15,727 nucleotides of DNA from an uncultured Collinsella sp. (lineage in GTDB: Bacteria; Actinomycetota; Coriobacteriia; Coriobacteriales; Coriobacteriaceae): NCBI GenBank assembly GCA_900544645.1, contig UQWG01000045.1, forward strand, positions 1 to 15,727, written 5' to 3'. Positions 6,117 through 14,210 of this stretch are shown in pieces; within the stretch, counting starts at the first letter, position 1; each line of letters begins with the position of its first letter. Made by a program: the position numbers and the translations under genes. The notes beneath the pieces were generated by a model. The model made no database searches and was not told where the DNA came from. It saw only the letters and a list, made by a program, of their open reading frames with translations.

Positions 6117-6125
6117 TGGTATATC
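6117..6125 (+). promoter_or_regulatory. Extended -10 promoter of the activase operon
   Basis: TGGTATATC contains the extended -10 pattern TGn followed by TATATC (6120-6125). The -35 region is poor at normal spacing and is occupied by the palindrome, which fits a promoter relying on the TGn element. The start codon follows 32 bases later. Confidence 0.5.
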
Positions 6126-6157
6126 TCTAGCGGGAAAAATGCGAGAGACGGAGCATT

Positions 6158-9100
6158 ATGGCGTTGCTAGTAGGACTGGACGTAGGGTCGACGACGACCA
6201 AAGTTTACGCGATGCACGAGGATATGACCGAGGCGTGGTGGGGATATCGCCGCCACGGGGCGTGTCAGACAGCGAGCGTGCGCGCCATGCTCGGCGAGCT
6301 CGCCGAGCGCTTTCCCCATGAGTCACTGCGCGTTGCGGTGACCGGCTCGGGTGCGCGCGATATCGCGACCGCGCTGGGCGCCTCGTACGTTCAGGAGGTG
6401 GTCGCCAACGCGCTCGCGATCAGCAGGTTCTATCCGCAGACGCGCTGCGCCATCGAGCTGGGCGGCCAAGACGCCAAGATGATCTTCTTCCGCACCAACG
6501 ATAAGGGAGACATCGAGGTTGCCGACATGCGCATGAACGGCTCGTGCGCAGGCGGTACCGGTGCATTTATCGACGAGATGGCAAAGCTCATGGGGGTCGG
6601 CACCGAATCGGGCGAGTTCGAGCAGCTCGCAAGCCGGGGAACGACCGTCCACGAGGTCTCGGGCCGCTGCGGCGTGTACGCAAAGACCGATATCCAGCCG
6701 CTGCTCAACGAGGGCATTCCTACCACCGACCTGGCGCTTTCGGCGCTTCACGCGGTCGCCCGCCAAACGATCGGCGGTCTGGCCCAGGGTATCGACATCG
6801 AGCCGCCGGTAATCTTCGAGGGCGGTACGCTCGCCTACAACCCCACACTGGTCCGCGTGTTCCGGGAGCAACTGAATCTATCGGACGATCAGGTTATCGT
6901 CCCGCGCGATCCGCAGATCATGGTCGCGCGCGGTGCCGCCCTGTCGCTGACCGACATGTTCGCATCGTCCCAACCGATCGACCTTCCCGACGCTTTTGTC
7001 CGGCTGGATAAGCTCGAGACGGTCGCGCCCGCAAGCGGGGAGGGACGTCTTGCCCAGCCCTTTTTTGCCACACCTGCCGAGCAGGCGGATTTTACGGCAC
7101 GCCATGGCAAAGAGACGCCGGCAAAGGGTCCGGATGCGTATGCGCCCGGAGAGACGGTGCGTGTGGCGCTCGGTATCGATTCGGGGAGCACGACGACCAA
7201 GTTCGCCCTGGTCGATGAGGCGGGTGAGCTTGTCGATTCGTTCTATGCGTCTAATAACGGCAGACCGCTCGACGTCGCCCAACAGGGTCTTGTCAGCTTG
7301 AAGAACCGCTGGGAGACAGCGGGAGTCACGCTTGCGATCGATGCCGTGGGCACCACGGGATACGGCGAGGAGCTTTTCGCGCGCGCGTTCCACGCCGACT
7401 ACCATACGGTCGAGACGGTCGCGCACGCCCGCGCCGCGTGCGCATGCGTTCCAGATGCGACCTTCGTGCTCGACATCGGCGGACAGGATATGAAGGCCAT
7501 CTGGCTCAACCACGGCGTGCTGACCGATATCGTCGTCAACGAGGCGTGCTCTGCGGGCTGCGGCTCGTTCCTCGAGGGTTTTGCCAAAAACCTCGGAATA
7601 GCCGTTGAGGATATCGCGACCGAGGCATTTTCGTCCAAAGCCCCCGCCGTTCTCGGCAGCCGCTGCACGGTGTTCATGAACAGCAGCGTCGTTTCCGAGC
7701 AGCGGCGCGGTAAGGGTCCGGGCGACATCATGGCCGGTCTCTGCCGTTCGATTATCGAGAACGTGTTCACCAAGGTCATTCGCGTTTCAAATCTCAACCG
7801 TCTGGGCGACAAAGTCGTCGTCCAGGGCGGCACGTTCCGAAACGACGCGGTGCTGCGCGCATTCGAGCAGTATTTGGGCAAACCCGTCACGCGTGCGCCC
7901 CACCCGGGGCTGATGGGCGCTATCGGTATCGCCCTGCTCGCGCGCGAGGAATGCCGCAAGGGCGACGCCGGCACGTCGTTTATCGGGCTCGATGCCGTGG
8001 AGCGCTTCGAGCATCGCGAGTTCGGCGGCGTTACCTGCCGTCGGTGCAACAACCGCTGCCAGCGCGCGGTCGTGGCATTTGGCGACGGCTCGCTTTACGT
8101 CACGGGCAATCGCTGCCCGCGCGGCGGCGCCATCTCATGGGATGAGCTCGTGCGCGAGGTTCCCGCGGCGGAGGAGCTGCGTCCGCAGGGTGCTTGCGAG
8201 GCACAGGCACCCGGCACGGGGCGCGACCGGACCGCGGCTGCCCCCAATCTCTTTGTCGACCGCGAGAAGCTGCTGTTCGAGTCGTGCCCCACGGTTCCCG
8301 TCTGCGGGGGGCGCGATGTCACGATCGGCATTCCCCGTGTGCTCGAGTTCTGGGACACCATGCCGTTCTGGTCGACGTTCTTCAGCACGCTCGGCTTTAA
8401 GGTGCGCGTCTCGGGACGCAGCACCAAGGCGATGTACGAGCGCGGTCTGGCGCACGTCACATCCGACACCGTGTGCTTCCCGGCCAAGCTCGTCCACGGG
8501 CACATCCGCAATCTCGTCGACGCCGGCGTCGACCGCATCTTCATGCCCATCATCACGACGGTGCCCACCGAAAACACCGCCTCTACCAGCGAGTGGATGT
8601 GCGCCGTCGTAAAGGGATACCCCTACGTGATGCGCAATTCCGATAACCCGGAGGAGCGTTTCGGCGTTCCGTTCGATACGCCGCTGTTCCACTGGTACGA
8701 CGAGGGCGACCGAAACCGCCAGCTCAAGGCGTGGTGCAAGGAGACCTTCGATATCGATGCCGACCTGGTTGCCAAGGCGACCGAGCAGGCGGACCGCGCG
8801 CAGCAGACGTTTGAGAACCAGCTGCAGCTGCGCGGCAGGCAGGTGCTCGAGAACGTGCGCGAGGACGGCGGCTACGCGGTGGTGATCGCTTCGCGCCCGT
8901 ACCACAACGACCCGCTGGTCAACCACGGGCTGCCCAAGCTCTTCTCTGAGCGCGGCATCCCCGTGCTGACGCCCGATGCGGTGCCGGGGGTCTGCAACGT
9001 CGATCTTTCCAACAGCCGCATCGACATCGTGAACAACTACCATGCGCGCATGCTGTCGTGCGCGGTCATCGTCGCATCGACGCCCGAGCTCGAGCTCGTG

Positions 9101-10597
9101 CAGATGGGCAGCTTCGGCTGCGGCCACGATGCGTATCTCACCGATGAGATCGCGCGCATGATGGGCGAGATGGGCTCCAAGGTTCCGATGATGATCAAGC
9201 TCGATGAGAGCGACGTCGCCGGTCCCATGGGCATTCGCGTGCGTTCGTTTATCGAGTCGGTCAACCGTCGTCGCGCGGAGGAGCGTGCCGAGGGCGCCCG
9301 GGTGCACGCGGTCCATCCGCTCGACGACCCGTATAAGGTCAAGTACACCAAGCGCGACCGGCACGACAAGATCGCGCTGGTCCCCAACACCTCCCATGCG
9401 TTCTGCAGGCTCATGACCGCGGCGATGCGCAATCAGGGCGTGCGCGCCGAGGCCCTTGATATCGGGCGCGAGGATGCCATCCGCCTGGGCAAACGCTATG
9501 TGCACAACGACATCTGCTTCCCCGCGCAAATCGTGATCGGCGAGGCGCTCGCGGCACTCGAGAGCGGTAAGTACGACCCGCACGACGTCGCCGTGGTGAC
9601 TGGCAAGTATATCGGCGACTGCCGCCTGACGCACTACATGCCCCTGCTGCGCCGCGCGCTCGACGACGCGGGATACGACTATGTCCCGGTGCTCACCAAC
9701 GACGACGTCGATGCCCACAATGCGCATCCGGGCTTCAAGCTCGGCCTTGGCCCGAGCATCCAGATCGCCTACGGTCTTCCCATGATCGATACCCTCGAGG
9801 CCATGCTTAGGCGCATCCGTCCCTACGAGCTCGAGAAGGGCGCGGCGGACGCTGCGTTCGACCGCGCGCTCGATGAGGTTATCGAGGGCATGGAGCGCTC
9901 CGGGCTGAGAGGCCAGGCGACGGGCTTCAAACGCGCGCTTGCGATCATGGACGCCGTTCCGTACGACCGCTCGAACCCGCATCCGACCGTTCTCATCGTG
10001 GGCGAGTACCTGCTCAATTTCCATCTCGGCGCCAACCACGAGATCGAGCGCTACCTCGAGGACAACGGGCTCGAGGTCATCGAGGCGCGCATGACCGACG
10101 TGATCCGCAAGACCTATTTCTACAAGCATGCGCAGTCGCGCGAGTTCCACGTCGACCTGTCGCTGCCCGAAAAGGCCTGGTACGCCACGGCGGACAACCT
10201 GTTCGAGCTCGCGCACGACCGTTGCGACCGCCTGGGCGCGGCGAGCCCGCTCTACGAGCCGCCGACGCGCATGCCCGAGCTCGTGCGCGCGAGCGATAAG
10301 ATCCTGCACCATACGTTCGATGCGGGCGAGGGCGTGCTGATTCCGGCGGAGATCCTCGAGCACGCCAAGCGCGGCTGCCGCAACTTCGTGATCCTGCAGC
10401 CGTTCGGGTGTCTGCCCAACCATGTCGTGGGGCGCGGGCTCATCCATGCGCTCAAGGAGCAGTATCCCACGGCGCAGTTCCTGCCGCTCGACTACGATCC
10501 CGACGTGAGCTTCGCCAACGTGGAGAACCGTCTTCAGATGCTCATCATGAACGCCAAGGCGCAGGGGTGCGGTGAGGCGCATGGCGAGACCGCGTAA
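6158..10597 (+). CDS. Giant fused 2-hydroxyacyl-CoA dehydratase activase/HgdB-like protein
   Basis: This 1479-residue cytoplasmic protein joins parts that are separate in classical systems. Activase-type ATPase domain 1 spans residues 3-265: GLDVGSTTTK phosphate loop, ELGGQDAK, and cluster cysteines C130 (NGSCAGGTG) and C171 (SGRCGVY). Domain 2 spans 335-597: GIDSGSTTTK, DIGGQDMK, C464 (NEACSAGCG) and C503 (SRCTVF). A cysteine cluster follows (CRRCNNRC at 627-634, C653). Residues 697-1465 resemble DUF2229 and HgdB-related COG3580/COG3581 proteins, with two CFPA motifs (C773, C1120) and two FGC motifs (C988, C1418). In the HgdC family, ATP hydrolysis drives a very low-potential electron from a [4Fe-4S] cluster into a partner iron-sulfur reductase. 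The partner is probably built in here. The substrate is unknown. The start at 6158 follows CGGAG (6149-6153). Its 3' end overlaps the tetR gene. Confidence 0.88.
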   Translation: MALLVGLDVGSTTTKVYAMHEDMTEAWWGYRRHGACQTASVRAMLGELAERFPHESLRVAVTGSGARDIATALGASYVQEVVANALAISRFYPQTRCAIELGGQDAKMIFFRTNDKGDIEVADMRMNGSCAGGTGAFIDEMAKLMGVGTESGEFEQLASRGTTVHEVSGRCGVYAKTDIQPLLNEGIPTTDLALSALHAVARQTIGGLAQGIDIEPPVIFEGGTLAYNPTLVRVFREQLNLSDDQVIVPRDPQIMVARGAALSLTDMFASSQPIDLPDAFVRLDKLETVAPASGEGRLAQPFFATPAEQADFTARHGKETPAKGPDAYAPGETVRVALGIDSGSTTTKFALVDEAGELVDSFYASNNGRPLDVAQQGLVSLKNRWETAGVTLAIDAVGTTGYGEELFARAFHADYHTVETVAHARAACACVPDATFVLDIGGQDMKAIWLNHGVLTDIVVNEACSAGCGSFLEGFAKNLGIAVEDIATEAFSSKAPAVLGSRCTVFMNSSVVSEQRRGKGPGDIMAGLCRSIIENVFTKVIRVSNLNRLGDKVVVQGGTFRNDAVLRAFEQYLGKPVTRAPHPGLMGAIGIALLAREECRKGDAGTSFIGLDAVERFEHREFGGVTCRRCNNRCQRAVVAFGDGSLYVTGNRCPRGGAISWDELVREVPAAEELRPQGACEAQAPGTGRDRTAAAPNLFVDREKLLFESCPTVPVCGGRDVTIGIPRVLEFWDTMPFWSTFFSTLGFKVRVSGRSTKAMYERGLAHVTSDTVCFPAKLVHGHIRNLVDAGVDRIFMPIITTVPTENTASTSEWMCAVVKGYPYVMRNSDNPEERFGVPFDTPLFHWYDEGDRNRQLKAWCKETFDIDADLVAKATEQADRAQQTFENQLQLRGRQVLENVREDGGYAVVIASRPYHNDPLVNHGLPKLFSERGIPVLTPDAVPGVCNVDLSNSRIDIVNNYHARMLSCAVIVASTPELELVQMGSFGCGHDAYLTDEIARMMGEMGSKVPMMIKLDESDVAGPMGIRVRSFIESVNRRRAEERAEGARVHAVHPLDDPYKVKYTKRDRHDKIALVPNTSHAFCRLMTAAMRNQGVRAEALDIGREDAIRLGKRYVHNDICFPAQIVIGEALAALESGKYDPHDVAVVTGKYIGDCRLTHYMPLLRRALDDAGYDYVPVLTNDDVDAHNAHPGFKLGLGPSIQIAYGLPMIDTLEAMLRRIRPYELEKGAADAAFDRALDEVIEGMERSGLRGQATGFKRALAIMDAVPYDRSNPHPTVLIVGEYLLNFHLGANHEIERYLEDNGLEVIEARMTDVIRKTYFYKHAQSREFHVDLSLPEKAWYATADNLFELAHDRCDRLGAASPLYEPPTRMPELVRASDKILHHTFDAGEGVLIPAEILEHAKRGCRNFVILQPFGCLPNHVVGRGLIHALKEQYPTAQFLPLDYDPDVSFANVENRLQMLIMNAKAQGCGEAHGETA

Positions 10598-11270
10598 GGA
10601 CGCCGATGCGCCCGATGCACGCACCCGTATCATCGAGGCGTTTTGGGAGCTCATCGAGAACAACAGCATCTTCGAGCTGTCGGTTGGCGAGGTGACCCGC
10701 GCCGCCCGGTGCAATCGCGGAACGTTTTACTACTATTTTCACGATTTCGATGAACTCGTCGCCATCGCCATAGCCCAACTGCTGCAGGATAACGAGCTCA
10801 TCACCGATGCCCTCTGGCATTTTTCGAGCGAGGGCGACCTTTCGGCGTTCGACCGGCGCGACGTCCGCTGCCTGCTGCGGCGCATCGTCATCACCATGAG
10901 GGCGGGTGCCGCCGAGCAGGTCGTGCAGGGCATCCATACGATCATCATCGACCGCGTGAGAGAGATCGTCCACCCCGACGGAGAAGAGCTCAAGGCGGAT
11001 TCGAGCTTTGCGGTGGGCTTTCTGGTCTCGGGCATCATGGACTTTGTGATGGCGGTCGGCTTTGCCCGGGAGGGCGGCGAGGAGATAGACCTCGAGCAGC
11101 TGGGGGACAGCGCGTGCGCGTACCTGAGGGCGGTCGCCATGCAGACGGTGGAAACGGTCGCGCAAGTCGAGGGCGTCGATACATCCGAGCTGCTCGAACG
11201 CGTCTCCAAGGAGGCCGATGCCTATCGCGCATCGCGTGCGACGAGTCCCGACGTGGTGAAAGACGCCTAG
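10581..11270 (+). CDS. TetR-family transcriptional regulator
   Basis: This 229-residue protein has the usual TetR size and layout. An N-terminal DNA-binding domain spans about residues 13-60, with the helix-turn-helix near SVGEVTRAARCNRGTFYYYF (34-53); the TFYYYF ending is a family hallmark. A variable helical ligand and dimer domain follows. The gene overlaps the 3' end of the activase gene by 17 bases in another frame, so the two are almost certainly co-transcribed and translationally coupled. ATG at 10581 gives MARPRKD, a normal TetR start, with GGTGAGG close upstream. A GTG at 10572 would add three residues and cannot be excluded. The likely target is the palindrome at 6088-6108. The ligand may be the activase enzyme's substrate or product, but nothing in the sequence identifies it. 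Confidence 0.88.
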   Translation: MARPRKDADAPDARTRIIEAFWELIENNSIFELSVGEVTRAARCNRGTFYYYFHDFDELVAIAIAQLLQDNELITDALWHFSSEGDLSAFDRRDVRCLLRRIVITMRAGAAEQVVQGIHTIIIDRVREIVHPDGEELKADSSFAVGFLVSGIMDFVMAVGFAREGGEEIDLEQLGDSACAYLRAVAMQTVETVAQVEGVDTSELLERVSKEADAYRASRATSPDVVKDA

Positions 11271-11316
11271 GGTTTCTCTTGCGGGGCGCCTGTCGCGCAT
11301 CGCGCGGTGAGTCCCG
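11220..11316 (+). repeat. Partial direct duplication of the tetR 3' end
   Basis: The end of tetR (11220-11250, GCCTATCGCGCATCGCG... ending GAGTCCCG) reappears just after the stop codon at 11288-11316 (GCCTGTCGCGCATCGCG... ending GAGTCCCG), with a few differences and two bases missing. The copies are about 68 bases apart. This suggests a short local duplication. Confidence 0.5.
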
Positions 11317-11323
11317 CGATGCG
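11296..11323. repeat. Inverted repeat after tetR
   Basis: CGCATCGCG (11296-11304) is perfectly inverted as CGCGATGCG (11315-11323) around a ten-base loop. It lacks a T-run. It may serve as a 3' structure for the activase-tetR transcript. Confidence 0.5.
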
Positions 11324-11403
11324 GTCATAACCTGCATTCATGTGAGCCGGGTTTATAGATATTCCTCCAGCTGTTAACATAGACAACCTGTGGGTAAAGA
11401 GAC

Positions 11404-11431
11404 AAAAGCGCCGCCGACGGGCGGGCGTTTT
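11404..11431 (+). terminator. Possible terminator or attenuator just upstream of clpC
   Basis: AAAA-CGCC-GCC (11404-11415, one bulged G) pairs with GGC-GGCG-TTTT (11420-11431, one bulged G) around GACG, leading into TTTTGATTT. It ends 31 bases before the clpC start codon. It could end the activase-tetR transcript or sit within the clpC leader. Bulges make it weaker than the other terminators here. Confidence 0.5.
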
Positions 11432-11462
11432 GATTTCGATGAACTCATGTAAGGAAACGAGC

Positions 11463-14105
11463 ATGTTAGATAGATTTACCGATCGAGCGCGCAAGGTCAT
11501 GTCGATGGCCAAACAGGAGGCGCTCGATCTTCATTCAAATAAGGTGGGCACCGAGCACCTGCTGCTCGCGCTTGCCAAGGAGGACGAGGGCATTGCCGCC
11601 GAGGCACTGCGCTCGCTTGATATCTCCTACGACGACATCATGGACACCCTCAAGGAGGTCCAGACCACGGTTCCCGAGCCCAGTGAGGAGACCGAGGCGG
11701 CTAAGCTCGCCTTTACGCCGCTCGTCATTAGCGTTATGGAGCGTTCATTCCGCGTGGCGCGTGAGAATAACCAGACCTACGTGTCGACCGAGCACTTGCT
11801 GATCGGCATCGTCGAAGAGGGCAACGGCATGGCCATGGACATCCTCATGCGCCTGGGTGTGTCGTCCGCCTCTATCAAAAAGGCTATCGAGAAACTCACT
11901 GCCAAGGACCAGGACAAGAAGCGTCCGCTCGCCGGCGCCGGTGCCGGGCGTCCCGGTGCGGGCCTGCCGTTCTTTAGCGGCTCGGATGCCTCTCAGCAAA
12001 AGGGGAGTGGCACCGATACGCTTAAGCAGTTCGCGACCAACCTCACGCAGAAGGCGCGCGATGGCGAGCTCGACCCTGTAATTGGTCGCGAAAAGGAAGT
12101 CCAGCGTATGATGGAAATTCTTTCGCGCCGCACCAAGAACAACCCGCTCATTCTGGGCGACCCCGGCGTGGGCAAGACGGCCATCGTCGAGGGCCTGGCT
12201 CAGCAGATTGCAGCCGGCAACGTGCCCGAGAACCTCATGAACCAGAATATCTGGACGCTCGACCTGCCGGGCCTCGTGGCGGGTGCCAAGTATCGCGGCG
12301 AGTTTGAGGAGCGCCTCAAGAACGTGATCCAGGAGGCCACCGAAGCCGACGACGTCATCCTGTTTATCGACGAGATGCACACCATCATCGGTGCCGGTTC
12401 TGCTGAGGGCTCCATCGACGCGAGCTCTATGCTCAAGCCCGTGCTCGCGCGCGGTGCCTTCCAGATTATCGGCGCCACCACGGCCGAGGAATTCCGCAAG
12501 TACCTCACCAAGGACCCGGCCTTCGAGCGTCGCTTCCAGACCATCGATGTCGAGGAGCCGAGCGTCGAGGACACGGTCAAGATCCTGACCGCGCTCAAGC
12601 CGCGCTACGAGGAGCACCACCATGTGCGCTATACGCAGGGTGCTATCGAGGCCGCCGCGAACCTTTCCAACCGCTACATCCAGGATCGCTTCCTGCCCGA
12701 TAAGGCCATCGACCTCATTGACGAGGCCGGTGCCCGCGCTCGCATCGCCGCGAATCGCGCGCCCGAGCCGGTGCGCGAGGCCGAGCATCGCATAGAGGAG
12801 CTCAAGGCCGCCGCGCAGGAGGCCACCGAGAGCGACGACATGAACAAGGCCGCCGAGATTACCGAGCGGCAGAAGGCCGCCGAGATTGAGCTCGCCGAGG
12901 CCAAGGCCGCCTGGACCGCCGAGCTCGACGCCAGCCCGCTCACCATCGATGTGAGTCAGATCGCCGATATCGTGTCCGTGACTTCGGGCGTACCGGTGTC
13001 CTCGCTTACCGAGAGCGAGAGCCGTCGCCTGCTGCAGGCCGAAAGCGTGCTCAAGACGCGCATCATCGGTCAGGACGAGGCTGTCGAGGCAGTTGCCAAG
13101 GCCGTACGCCGCAGCCGCTCGCCGCTCAAGGATCCGCGTCGCCCCGGCGGCAGCTTTATCTTCCTGGGTCCCACCGGCACGGGCAAGACCGAGCTCGCCA
13201 AGACGCTCGCCGAGTACCTCTTTGGCAGCAAGGATGCGCTCATCAGCTTCGACATGTCCGAGTTCGGTAGCGAGTTCGAGGTCTCCAAGCTCATCGGTAG
13301 CCCTCCGGGTTACGTCGGTCACGACGAGGGCGGCCAGCTCACCAAGGCCGTTCGTCGTCACCCGTACTCGGTCGTGCTGTTCGACGAGATCGAGAAGGCG
13401 CACCCCGATATCTTCAACATCTTGCTGCAGGTGCTGGAGGAGGGCCGCCTGACCGATAGCCAGGGCAAGACGGTCGACTTCCGCAACACCGTGATCATCA
13501 TGACGTCCAACGTGGGCGCCCGCGAGATTGCGCAGGATGCGAGCGTGGGCTTTGGCACCACCGGCGAGCAGGGTCTCACGTCGAGTGAGATCCGTGGTCG
13601 CGCGATGGGCGAGCTCAAGCGCCTGTTCCGCCCCGAGCTGCTCAACCGTATCGATGACATCGTGGTGTTCCAGAAGCTCTCGGGCGAGAATCTCACCAAG
13701 ATCGCGCACCTGCTGGTGGACGACCTGCGTCAGCGTTTGATTGCCAACGGCATGAACATCAAGCTCACCGATGCGGCCTATGACAAGATCGTGGCCGAGG
13801 GCACCGACCTCACCAACGGTGCGCGTCCGCTGCGCCGTGCCATCCAAAAGCTCATCGAGGATCCGCTGTCCGAGGAGCTGCTGGCCGGCGAGTGGGGCGA
13901 GGGCGATACCGTCCTGTGCGATGTGGCCGACGGCAAGTTTGTCTTTAGCCATGGCACGGGCGAGATCCCGGCACCGCGTCCGGCGGGCACGCTCGGTGGC
14001 GATACCGCTCCGGCGGCGCCGCACACCGGCAACGCCGCGCCTGTGAGCAGTGGCGTGAGCTCGGGTCCCGGCGGCATGATGCAAGCCGGTTCCGGCGCGC
14101 TGTAG
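11463..14105 (+). CDS. clpC: ATP-dependent Clp protease ATP-binding subunit ClpC
   Basis: This 880-residue AAA+ unfoldase feeds substrates to the ClpP peptidase. Residues 3-145 carry the two Clp N-repeats (adaptor and substrate docking). AAA domain 1 has Walker A GDPGVGKT (232-239) and Walker B VILFIDE (298-304). A middle domain of about 430-485 is coiled-coil and UVR-like (EHRIEELKAAAQEATESDDM), typical of ClpC rather than ClpA. AAA domain 2 has Walker A GPTGTGKT (569-576), Walker B VVLFDE (637-642) and the VGF loop (695-697) used to dock on ClpP. The last 50 residues are a Gly/Pro/Ala/Ser-rich tail, probably disordered. ATG at 11463 follows AAGGA at ideal spacing; the upstream in-frame start adds a non-family extension. 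No ctsR, mcsA or mcsB is adjacent, unlike in many Bacillota. Confidence 0.96.
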   Translation: MLDRFTDRARKVMSMAKQEALDLHSNKVGTEHLLLALAKEDEGIAAEALRSLDISYDDIMDTLKEVQTTVPEPSEETEAAKLAFTPLVISVMERSFRVARENNQTYVSTEHLLIGIVEEGNGMAMDILMRLGVSSASIKKAIEKLTAKDQDKKRPLAGAGAGRPGAGLPFFSGSDASQQKGSGTDTLKQFATNLTQKARDGELDPVIGREKEVQRMMEILSRRTKNNPLILGDPGVGKTAIVEGLAQQIAAGNVPENLMNQNIWTLDLPGLVAGAKYRGEFEERLKNVIQEATEADDVILFIDEMHTIIGAGSAEGSIDASSMLKPVLARGAFQIIGATTAEEFRKYLTKDPAFERRFQTIDVEEPSVEDTVKILTALKPRYEEHHHVRYTQGAIEAAANLSNRYIQDRFLPDKAIDLIDEAGARARIAANRAPEPVREAEHRIEELKAAAQEATESDDMNKAAEITERQKAAEIELAEAKAAWTAELDASPLTIDVSQIADIVSVTSGVPVSSLTESESRRLLQAESVLKTRIIGQDEAVEAVAKAVRRSRSPLKDPRRPGGSFIFLGPTGTGKTELAKTLAEYLFGSKDALISFDMSEFGSEFEVSKLIGSPPGYVGHDEGGQLTKAVRRHPYSVVLFDEIEKAHPDIFNILLQVLEEGRLTDSQGKTVDFRNTVIIMTSNVGAREIAQDASVGFGTTGEQGLTSSEIRGRAMGELKRLFRPELLNRIDDIVVFQKLSGENLTKIAHLLVDDLRQRLIANGMNIKLTDAAYDKIVAEGTDLTNGARPLRRAIQKLIEDPLSEELLAGEWGEGDTVLCDVADGKFVFSHGTGEIPAPRPAGTLGGDTAPAAPHTGNAAPVSSGVSSGPGGMMQAGSGAL

Positions 14106-14124
14106 GGATTAACATAGCTTTGCG

Positions 14125-14155
14125 AAGGGGCACTCCTGTCGGGGCGCCCCTTTTT
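14125..14155 (+). terminator. Intrinsic terminator after clpC
   Basis: AAGGGGC (14125-14131) pairs with GCCCCTT (14146-14152) and leads into TTTTT (14151-14155), 20 bases after the clpC stop. Confidence 0.85.
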
Positions 14156-14167
14156 ATGAGTAAATGG

Positions 14168-14176
14168 TGCTATACT
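14168..14176 (+). promoter_or_regulatory. Extended -10 promoter of the toxin-antitoxin module
   Basis: TGCTATACT is an extended -10 element (TGn plus TATACT). It lies 35 bases before the antitoxin start codon. No good -35 is seen at 17 bases, where the preceding clpC terminator lies. Confidence 0.65.
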
Positions 14177-14197
14177 CGAAATACAAATATGTATAGC
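14169..14197. promoter_or_regulatory. Inverted repeat operator of the toxin-antitoxin module
   Basis: GCTATAC (14169-14175) is perfectly inverted as GTATAGC (14191-14197) with 15 bases between. The left arm coincides with the -10 box, and the right arm ends just before the ribosome binding site. This placement fits autorepression by the antitoxin or the antitoxin-toxin complex, usual for type II modules. Confidence 0.6.
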
Positions 14198-14210
14198 AGA
14201 AGGAGCTGGC

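Noticed and set aside
8135..10714. 859-codon open frame on the minus strand across the activase gene
   Set aside because: It is fully antisense to a gene with many recognisable motifs. Its protein is low in recognisable domains and has the composition expected from reading GC-rich codons backwards.
11745..14084. 779-codon open frame on the minus strand across clpC
   Set aside because: It is antisense to clear ClpC domains and shows no domain motifs. It is a codon-bias shadow.
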